A DNA stretch of 64,000 nucleotides from Staphylococcus sp. IVB6214 (GTDB lineage: Bacteria; Bacillota; Bacilli; Staphylococcales; Staphylococcaceae). Below are positions 56,084 to 64,000 of the stretch, in pieces. The translations under genes and the position numbers were made by a program. Every line of letters begins with the position of its first letter. The stretch's first letter is position 1. Location: the NCBI RefSeq assembly GCF_025558585.1, contig NZ_CP094723.1:806001-870000 (forward strand), read 5' to 3'. Under the pieces are notes generated by a model. It was not told the origin of the DNA. It worked only from the letters and a program-made list of their open reading frames with translations, and made no database searches.

Positions 56084-59000
56084 AAGAAATGATATTAAAA
56101 CAATTCTTGTAATTGGGTCGGGTCCAATCATTATCGGTCAAGCAGCAGAGTTTGACTATGCAGGTACACAAGCATGTCTCGCTTTAAAAGAAGAAGGATA
56201 TCGTGTCATCTTAGTCAACTCAAACCCTGCAACGATTATGACAGATAAAGAAATTGCAGATAAAGTATATATCGAACCATTAACACATGACTTTATCGCA
56301 CGTATCATTCGTAAAGAACAACCAGATGCACTCCTTCCAACGTTAGGCGGACAAACTGGTTTGAATATGGCGATTGAATTGCACGAAAGTGGCGTTCTAG
56401 AATCAAACAATGTGCAATTACTTGGAACAGAACTGTCATCAATCAACCAAGCGGAAGACAGAGAGTTGTTCCGTACGTTGATGAACGAACTTAACGTGCC
56501 AGTACCTGAAAGTGACATTGTCAATACATTGGAACAAGCCTTTGCATTCAAAGAACAAGTGGGTTATCCATTGATTGTACGCCCTGCATTCACAATGGGT
56601 GGTACAGGTGGCGGTATTTGTCACAATGATGAAGAACTTCATGAAGTTGTCTCGAACGGATTGAAATACAGCCCAGCAACACAATGTTTAATCGAAAAAT
56701 CAATCGCTGGATATAAAGAAATTGAATATGAAGTGATGCGTGATAAGAACGACAATGCAATTGTTGTATGTAACATGGAAAACATTGACCCAGTTGGTAT
56801 TCATACAGGTGACTCAGTTGTTGTTGCACCGAGCCAAACATTGTCAGATGTCGAATACCAAATGTTGCGTGACGTGTCATTAAAAGTCATTCGTGCCTTA
56901 GGTATTGAAGGTGGTTGTAACGTGCAACTTGCATTAGATCCACACTCAATGAATTACTACATTATCGAAGTAAATCCACGTGTATCACGTTCATCAGCCC
57001 TTGCATCAAAAGCAACAGGTTATCCAATTGCGAAGTTAGCAGCGAAAATTGCAGTCGGTTTAACATTGGATGAGATGAAAAACCCAGTGACAGGCACATC
57101 CTATGCGGCATTTGAACCAAGCTTAGACTACATCGTTTCTAAAATTCCACGTTTCCCATTCGATAAGTTTGAAAAAGGTGAACGTGAACTCGGCACACAG
57201 ATGAAAGCGACGGGTGAAGTCATGTCGATGGGGCGCACGTATGAAGAATCATTATTGAAAGCCATTCGTTCACTTGAATATGGTGTACATCATCTTGGAT
57301 TACCAAATGGTGAATCATTCGACCTAGATTACATTAAAAAGCGTATCGAAGCACAAGATGACGAACGTCTCTTCTTCATCGGAGAAGCGATTCGTCGAGG
57401 TACAACATTAGAAGAACTTCATGAGATGACAAAAATCGATTACTTCTTCTTGAATAAATTCAAAAACATCATTGATATCGAACACACGCTTAAAGAGAAC
57501 AAAAATGACATTGATTACTTGAGACTAGCGAAACGCTACGGATTCAGTGATCGTACGATTGCACATCGTTTTGAAATGACTGAAGAAGCGGTTGCGCAGC
57601 TACGACAAGAACATGGCATTCACCCAGTTTACAAAATGGTGGATACGTGTGCAGCGGAATTTGAATCGGCAACACCGTATTACTACGGCACATATGAAGA
57701 AGAGAATGAATCTATCGTTACTGACAAAGAGAAAATCATTGTACTAGGTTCTGGTCCTATTCGTATCGGACAAGGGGTAGAATTCGATTATGCGACAGTA
57801 CACGCAGTATGGGCAATTCAAAATGCAGGGTACGAAGCGATTATCGTGAACAATAACCCAGAAACGGTATCAACTGACTTCTCAATTTCTGATAAATTAT
57901 ACTTCGAGCCACTGACAGAAGAAGATGTAATGAACATCATCAATCTTGAACAACCTAAAGGTGTGGTCGTACAGTTCGGTGGACAAACAGCGATTAACTT
58001 AGCGGATAAGTTAGCGCAACACGGTGTGAAAATTCTTGGTACATCATTAGAAGACTTGAACCGAGCAGAAGACCGTAAAGAATTTGAAGCGTTATTGCGT
58101 AACATCGATGTGCCACAACCAAAAGGTAAAACAGCAACATCCGCACAAGAAGCGTTAGATAATGCGCGTGAAATTGGTTACCCAGTTGTCGTAAGACCGT
58201 CATATGTACTTGGTGGACGTGCGATGGAGATTGTTTACAATGATGATGAACTTCATAACTATATGACTGAAGCGGTAAAAGCAAGCCCAGATCATCCAGT
58301 GCTTGTAGACCGTTACTTAACAGGTAAGGAAATTGAAGTCGATGCCATTTGTGATGGTGAAACAGTCATTATTCCAGGTATTATGGAACATATTGAGCGT
58401 GCAGGTGTGCACTCAGGTGACTCAATTGCCGTATACCCACCACAAACATTGACACAAGATGAGATCGACACACTTGAAGCGTACACAGTGAAGTTAGCAA
58501 AAGGTTTAAACATTGTCGGTTTAATCAATATTCAATTTGTATTAGCGCATGATGGTGTATATGTTCTAGAAGTAAATCCACGTGCTAGTCGTACAGTGCC
58601 GTTTTTAAGTAAGATTACAGGTATCCAAATGGCACAACTTGCAATGCGTGCCATTATGGGTGAAAAATTAGCAGAACTTGGCTTTGAACAAGGCGTTCAA
58701 CCATATCAAGAAGGCGTCTTCGTTAAAGCACCAGTATTCAGCTTTAACAAGTTGAAAAATGTAGATATCACACTCGGACCAGAAATGAAATCAACAGGTG
58801 AAGTCATGGGTCGTGATTTAACACTTGAAAAAGCATTGTTCAAAGGATTAACAGCGGCAGGAATGACTGTGAAAGACTACGGTACAGCACTGATTACAGT
58901 GAGTGATAAAGACAAAGACGAAATGGTGAAAATTGCACAACGACTCAATGCGGTTGGTTATAAAATTATTGCAACGGCAGGGACAGCACAAAAATTAGCA

Positions 59001-59249
59001 GATCATGGTATTAAAGTTGAAACGGTTGGCAAAATTGGCGGTCAAGATGATTTGATCTCGAAAATTCAAAACGGTGATGTCCAAATTGTGATCAATACAA
59101 TGACAAAAGGTAAGGCAATTGCACGAGATGGTTTCCAAATTCGACGTACATCAGTAGAAAACGGCGTACCATGTTTAACATCATTAGATACAGCGAATGC
59201 ATTAACGAACGTTATTGAAAGTATGACATTCTCAATGCGTAATATGTAG
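56076..59249 (+). CDS. carB: Carbamoyl phosphate synthase large subunit
   Basis: A 1057-residue enzyme with two homologous ATP-grasp halves: [18 protein letters not shown] opens the first and [17 protein letters not shown] the second. [11 protein letters not shown] and [11 protein letters not shown] are the paired ATP-binding loops. The C-terminal MGS-like allosteric domain (from about 930) binds UMP and ornithine in homologues. It is the largest enzyme of the operon and feeds both pyrimidine and arginine synthesis. Confidence 0.98.
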   Translation: MPKRNDIKTILVIGSGPIIIGQAAEFDYAGTQACLALKEEGYRVILVNSNPATIMTDKEIADKVYIEPLTHDFIARIIRKEQPDALLPTLGGQTGLNMAIELHESGVLESNNVQLLGTELSSINQAEDRELFRTLMNELNVPVPESDIVNTLEQAFAFKEQVGYPLIVRPAFTMGGTGGGICHNDEELHEVVSNGLKYSPATQCLIEKSIAGYKEIEYEVMRDKNDNAIVVCNMENIDPVGIHTGDSVVVAPSQTLSDVEYQMLRDVSLKVIRALGIEGGCNVQLALDPHSMNYYIIEVNPRVSRSSALASKATGYPIAKLAAKIAVGLTLDEMKNPVTGTSYAAFEPSLDYIVSKIPRFPFDKFEKGERELGTQMKATGEVMSMGRTYEESLLKAIRSLEYGVHHLGLPNGESFDLDYIKKRIEAQDDERLFFIGEAIRRGTTLEELHEMTKIDYFFLNKFKNIIDIEHTLKENKNDIDYLRLAKRYGFSDRTIAHRFEMTEEAVAQLRQEHGIHPVYKMVDTCAAEFESATPYYYGTYEEENESIVTDKEKIIVLGSGPIRIGQGVEFDYATVHAVWAIQNAGYEAIIVNNNPETVSTDFSISDKLYFEPLTEEDVMNIINLEQPKGVVVQFGGQTAINLADKLAQHGVKILGTSLEDLNRAEDRKEFEALLRNIDVPQPKGKTATSAQEALDNAREIGYPVVVRPSYVLGGRAMEIVYNDDELHNYMTEAVKASPDHPVLVDRYLTGKEIEVDAICDGETVIIPGIMEHIERAGVHSGDSIAVYPPQTLTQDEIDTLEAYTVKLAKGLNIVGLINIQFVLAHDGVYVLEVNPRASRTVPFLSKITGIQMAQLAMRAIMGEKLAELGFEQGVQPYQEGVFVKAPVFSFNKLKNVDITLGPEMKSTGEVMGRDLTLEKALFKGLTAAGMTVKDYGTALITVSDKDKDEMVKIAQRLNAVGYKIIATAGTAQKLADHGIKVETVGKIGGQDDLISKIQNGDVQIVINTMTKGKAIARDGFQIRRTSVENGVPCLTSLDTANALTNVIESMTFSMRNM

Positions 59250-59263
59250 GAGGGACGAAAGCG

Positions 59264-60945
<1,682 letters not shown>

Positions 60946-61644
60946 ATGAAAAATACACCGATTATCGCATTGGACTTTGCGACGAAAGATGAAGTAATGG
61001 CATTTTTGGCGAAGTTCGACACGCCGTTGTTTGTGAAGGTAGGTATGGAGCTGTTCTATCAAACGGGTCCGACATTACTCGATGTAATCAAACAACAAGG
61101 TCATGATATATTCTTAGACTTGAAGCTCCATGACATTCCGAATACAGTCGGAAAGGCGATGGAGGGACTTGGTCGCTTGAACGTTGATCTTGTGAATGTT
61201 CATGCTGCGGGTGGTTCAGTGATGATGCAGCGTGCGGTCGAAGGGTTGCGACGTACCAATCCTGATACGAAAATTATTGCGGTGACACAGCTGACATCGA
61301 CAACGGAACAACAGCTTCATAATGAGCAAAAGATTGACATGTTGATGGAAGAAGCGGTATGTCATTACGCAAAATTGGCACAGGATTCAGGATTGGACGG
61401 TGTGGTGTGTTCACCACTGGAAGCGGCACCGATTACGGCACACTGCGGGGCAGACTTTTTGAAGGTAACGCCGGGTGTGCGACCTGCAAATGCCGCTGTG
61501 AACGATCAGAAACGAGTGACGACACCCCAACAGGCGAGAGCACTTGGGTCGACACACATCGTGGTAGGTAGACCGATTACACAAAGTGACGATCCGGTCG
61601 CAAGTTATCAACAAATTACAGAAAGTTGGTTAGGTAAATGGTAA
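60946..61644 (+). CDS. pyrF: Orotidine 5'-phosphate decarboxylase
   Basis: A 232-residue TIM-barrel enzyme making UMP. Catalytic residues are in [22 protein letters not shown] (Asp-Lys-x-x-Asp) and the phosphate loop [12 protein letters not shown] near the end. It starts directly after the pyrD stop and overlaps pyrE by seven bases. Confidence 0.97.
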   Translation: MKNTPIIALDFATKDEVMAFLAKFDTPLFVKVGMELFYQTGPTLLDVIKQQGHDIFLDLKLHDIPNTVGKAMEGLGRLNVDLVNVHAAGGSVMMQRAVEGLRRTNPDTKIIAVTQLTSTTEQQLHNEQKIDMLMEEAVCHYAKLAQDSGLDGVVCSPLEAAPITAHCGADFLKVTPGVRPANAAVNDQKRVTTPQQARALGSTHIVVGRPITQSDDPVASYQQITESWLGKW

Positions 61645-62246
61645 AAGCAATTGCACAATCATTATTAGACATTGAAGCAGTTTCATTATCACCGAACGAC
61701 ATGTTTACATGGAGTTCAGGTATCAAGTCACCGATATATTGTGATAACCGTGTCACGTTAGGATTTCCTGAAGTGCGTGAAGCGATTCGTGATGGACTCG
61801 TTGAATTAATTGAGCAACATTTTCCAGAAGTAGAGATTGTTTCGGGTACTGCAACAGCAGGTATTCCACATGCAGCATACGTATCAGAAAAGATGAACTT
61901 GCCGATGAACTACGTGCGTTCAAAAAGTAAGAGTCACGGGAAACAAAATCAAATAGAAGGCGCTAATAGCAAAGGGAAAAAGGTCGTTGTAATTGAAGAT
62001 TTAATCTCAACAGGTGGTTCTTCAATTACAGCAGTAGAAGCACTGCGTGAAGCAGGTGCTGATGTATTAGGTGTTGTTGCCATCTTCACTTATGGCTTAC
62101 AAAAAGCTGATGATATGTTTGGTGACGCAAAAGTACCATTCTATACAATCAGTAACTACGACGAATTGATTGAAGTAGCAGAAGCACAAGGTAAGATTAC
62201 TTCAGAAGATATTGATACATTAGTGTCATGGCGTAACGAATTATAA
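61638..62246 (+). CDS. pyrE: Orotate phosphoribosyltransferase
   Basis: A 202-residue enzyme converting orotate and PRPP to OMP. The PRPP motif is [14 protein letters not shown] (about residues 115-128), and SPIYCDNR with the [11 protein letters not shown] flexible loop binds substrate. It is the last gene of the operon and is followed by a strong terminator. Confidence 0.97.
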   Translation: MVKAIAQSLLDIEAVSLSPNDMFTWSSGIKSPIYCDNRVTLGFPEVREAIRDGLVELIEQHFPEVEIVSGTATAGIPHAAYVSEKMNLPMNYVRSKSKSHGKQNQIEGANSKGKKVVVIEDLISTGGSSITAVEALREAGADVLGVVAIFTYGLQKADDMFGDAKVPFYTISNYDELIEVAEAQGKITSEDIDTLVSWRNEL

Positions 62247-62259
62247 TACGGATAAAAAT

Positions 62260-62295
62260 ACCCGCTCAGCATAAGAACTTGTTGAGCGGGTTTTG
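62260..62295. terminator. Terminator of the pyr operon (bidirectional)
   Basis: CCCGCTCA pairs with TGAGCGGG, followed by TTTTG; A-rich sequence on the other side gives a T run on the minus strand. It is shared with the convergent gene ending at 62299. Confidence 0.9.
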
Positions 62296-62298
62296 TTA

Positions 62299-62712
62299 TT
62301 ATTTTTGTTTTTCTGGTAAGGCTAGTTGAAAGTTGACGCCAAATTTATCTTGCACCCATGCGAATTCGCGGTATTGGGGCGGCATAGATGTTTTCGGCAT
62401 CAGGATAGCGCCGCCGTCTTTTAAGCCATTAAATAGTCGTTCCATCTCAAAGACATCTTTAACAGTGACATAAAGTGATGTTGCAGGTGTCATTTCGATT
62501 GGCGTCCCATTAATGTTGTCAATCGCCATAAAGACTTGGTTGTTTAATGTGAAGATAGCATGTTGTACTTTGCCTGCTTGTTCAGGAACAGACTCGTCAT
62601 ACTTGACCATCGTCACGATCTCACTGTCTTCAAAAAGAGATGTGTATTTTTTTATCGCTGCTTCTGCATCGCCATTAAACATTAAGAACGTCGTTATTTT
62701 TGGAATTTGCAT
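62299..62712 (-). CDS. VOC-family (PhnB-like) protein
   Basis: A 137-residue protein of the glyoxalase/VOC superfamily, PhnB/3-demethylubiquinone methyltransferase-like type. It begins with ITTFLMFNGDAEAAIKKYTS, contains FTLNNQVFMAIDN, and ends with the WVQDKFGVNFQL strand typical of PhnB-like proteins. The substrate is unknown. It is convergent with pyrE and has its own AAGGAG site. Confidence 0.85.
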   Translation of the reverse strand: MQIPKITTFLMFNGDAEAAIKKYTSLFEDSEIVTMVKYDESVPEQAGKVQHAIFTLNNQVFMAIDNINGTPIEMTPATSLYVTVKDVFEMERLFNGLKDGGAILMPKTSMPPQYREFAWVQDKFGVNFQLALPEKQK

Positions 62713-62806
62713 CGTCTTAACTCCTTTATCATATCATTTGAAATCCTTTCACTTCTCAATATAACCAGTTACAATAAGAATAAATCATATATGGAGGTTA
62801 TTGTTT

Positions 62807-62896
62807 ATGATTAGTATGCACTTAGTGATTCCGATACTTGCAATGTTAGCAATTCTTGGATTAGGATGGCTCTTTGTTCGTTGGTATTTGAGATAA
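62807..62896 (+). CDS. Small single-helix membrane peptide (29 residues)
   Basis: ATG 62807, nine bases after GGAGG (62793-62797), opens a 29-codon frame encoding MISMHLVIPILAMLAILGL followed by GWLFVRWYLR. It is one membrane helix with a basic C-terminus. The strong ribosome site and the free-standing position suggest a genuine small gene. Function unknown; type I toxins and small regulatory membrane peptides look like this. Confidence 0.5.
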   Translation: MISMHLVIPILAMLAILGLGWLFVRWYLR

Positions 62897-62899
62897 TGC

Positions 62900-64000
62900 T
62901 TATTTAGATTCTGTTTGTTTTAATGCTTGTATCTTGTCATAATCCGGAGTGGCATAGCGTGTTTGTTGATGATCATATGTGACAAATCCAGGCTTTGCAC
63001 CACTCGGCTTATGCACGTGTTTTATTTGTGTAAAGTCAACAGGGATTTGACCTGACTGCCCCGCCTTAGAGAAATAGGCTGCAATCATTGCGGCTTCATC
63101 TATTGTTTGATCAGATGGGGTGTCGTTTAAAATAACAACATGACTGCCAGGGAAATCTTTCGTATGGAACCAATAGTGGGACTTCTGGGCACGCTTATTC
63201 GTCAAATAGTCATTTTGTTTATTGTTTTTACCTACGAGAATGGTATCGCCATCTGTTGATTGATATGCTTGTAACTTAATCATGCTTGCTTTTTTCTTCT
63301 TATGCTGCTTACGTTGGCGAATGAAACCTTGCTCAGCCAATTCTTCTCTAATGTCGTCGATATCATCTACCGTAATATGTGCCAGTTGCTGGTCGATATT
63401 TTCAAAGTACTGGATGTTTTCTTCCGTCAATGCCAATTGATGCGTCAGTTCACGTTCACGTGTCTTCATACGGTTGTATTGCTTGTAGTAGTACTGTGCA
63501 TTTTCAGCCGGAGATTTCGTCGGATTCAACGGTATCGTTACTTGTTCTCCAGTATAATAATTCAATGCATTGAGTGTTTTATCTCCTTGTTTTAACTGAT
63601 AAATATTTGCGGTAATCAGCTCACCGTACAACTGTTGTAGTTCTTTTTCTTGTGTCCCTTGTTGTTCTTCCAATAACTTACTATATTTATTTTGATATTT
63701 TTGTAATAACTGCTGTATAAGTTTTACCAAGTCGTTTGCACGTTGTTTTACACGCGCACGTTCTCCACGTGCATCGTAGAAACGGTCGAGTAACTCATGA
63801 AGTGATTCGTAACGTACAATATCATCATCGAATTGCGACAACGCCATAAAATAAAAATCTTCCTTGCCTGTATCATGATTTTTATGAAATACAGGTGTAT
63901 CTGGCGCATCGATTTCTGCCATGACTTCATCAAAAGCTTCAGGCAAAGTGTGCGCAGTCATAAAGTGACGTCTCGATACAATCTCTTTCGTAATCAATGG
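62900..64000 (-). CDS. rqcH: RqcH (NFACT; FbpA) C-terminal two-thirds, partial
   Basis: The gene runs leftward from beyond the right edge; the visible 367 codons are the middle and the C-terminus of a protein of about 570 residues. The frame is open through the window end, so the TTG at 63997 is internal. A long coiled coil (about 90-240 in the visible part) is followed by the NFACT-R (DUF814) domain with ILVGKNNKQNDYLT, FHTKDFPGSHVV and GFVTYDHQQT. RqcH tags stalled nascent chains with alanine tails on 50S subunits for ClpXP degradation. Older names call it fibronectin-binding protein. Confidence 0.92.
   Translation of the reverse strand, partial: PLITKEIVSRRHFMTAHTLPEAFDEVMAEIDAPDTPVFHKNHDTGKEDFYFMALSQFDDDIVRYESLHELLDRFYDARGERARVKQRANDLVKLIQQLLQKYQNKYSKLLEEQQGTQEKELQQLYGELITANIYQLKQGDKTLNALNYYTGEQVTIPLNPTKSPAENAQYYYKQYNRMKTRERELTHQLALTEENIQYFENIDQQLAHITVDDIDDIREELAEQGFIRQRKQHKKKKASMIKLQAYQSTDGDTILVGKNNKQNDYLTNKRAQKSHYWFHTKDFPGSHVVILNDTPSDQTIDEAAMIAAYFSKAGQSGQIPVDFTQIKHVHKPSGAKPGFVTYDHQQTRYATPDYDKIQALKQTESK

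Overview
The window comes from a Staphylococcus chromosome. The evidence is the conserved run bshC, mraZ-rsmH-ftsL-pbp1-mraY-murD-divIB-ftsA-ftsZ, ylm genes, ileS, lspA, rluD and pyr; two phenol-soluble modulin genes; bacillithiol synthesis; low G+C; and strong AGGAGG ribosome sites. The coagulase-variable animal-associated species (S. intermedius group and relatives) are plausible, partly because the endolysin has the layout and length I recall for phage 2638A. The species cannot be fixed from sequence reading alone.

Region 1 (1-21.8 kb) is the late half of a siphovirus-type prophage, all on the + strand. Its order is terminase (cut by the window edge), portal, ClpP-like prohead protease, HK97 capsid, connector and closure proteins, tail terminator, major tail protein, tail assembly chaperone, a 1779-residue tape measure, Dit, a 1487-residue tail tip/fibre protein, holin and a three-domain endolysin. 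Two structural genes carry recoding signals: a +1 site at the end of the capsid gene and a -1 site (A AAA AAG) in the chaperone gene. Behind the lysis genes sits a toxin-antitoxin-like pair (Panacea/DUF4065 protein plus a small MazF/PemK-like protein). Integrase and the left attachment site lie outside the window.

Region 2 (21.8-25.0 kb) is the junction. It holds a TDT-family transporter, a truncated flavin disulfide oxidoreductase relic, tRNA-Arg(UCU) as the probable integration target, and two unlisted peptide genes, an alpha-type PSM (- strand) and a beta-type PSM (+ strand), with AgrA-like motifs between them. A YlbP-type acetyltransferase follows.

Region 3 (25.1-43.9 kb) is the core division and wall cluster: bshC; mraZ with a phased operator; the mra/fts/mur genes; pgeF, yggS-type, sepF, yggT, ylmH and divIVA; then a T-box and ileS. 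These genes supply peptidoglycan precursors, septal synthesis, the Z-ring and its anchors, and chromosome-pole organisation.

Region 4 (43.9-49.0 kb) is an accessory insert between ileS and lspA. It has a decayed metallopeptidase gene with a broken HEIGH motif, then a lactococcin-972-type bacteriocin operon (secreted peptide, seven-helix immunity/permease protein, ATPase, small membrane protein).

Region 5 (49.1-62.3 kb) has lspA and an rluD-type gene, then the pyrimidine operon pyrR-uraA-pyrB-pyrC-carA-carB-pyrK-pyrD-pyrF-pyrE. A TTGACA/TAAGAT promoter drives it and two leader attenuators, before pyrR and before uraA, control it. The window ends with a VOC-family gene, a 29-residue membrane peptide gene and the 3' two-thirds of rqcH, which runs off the right edge.
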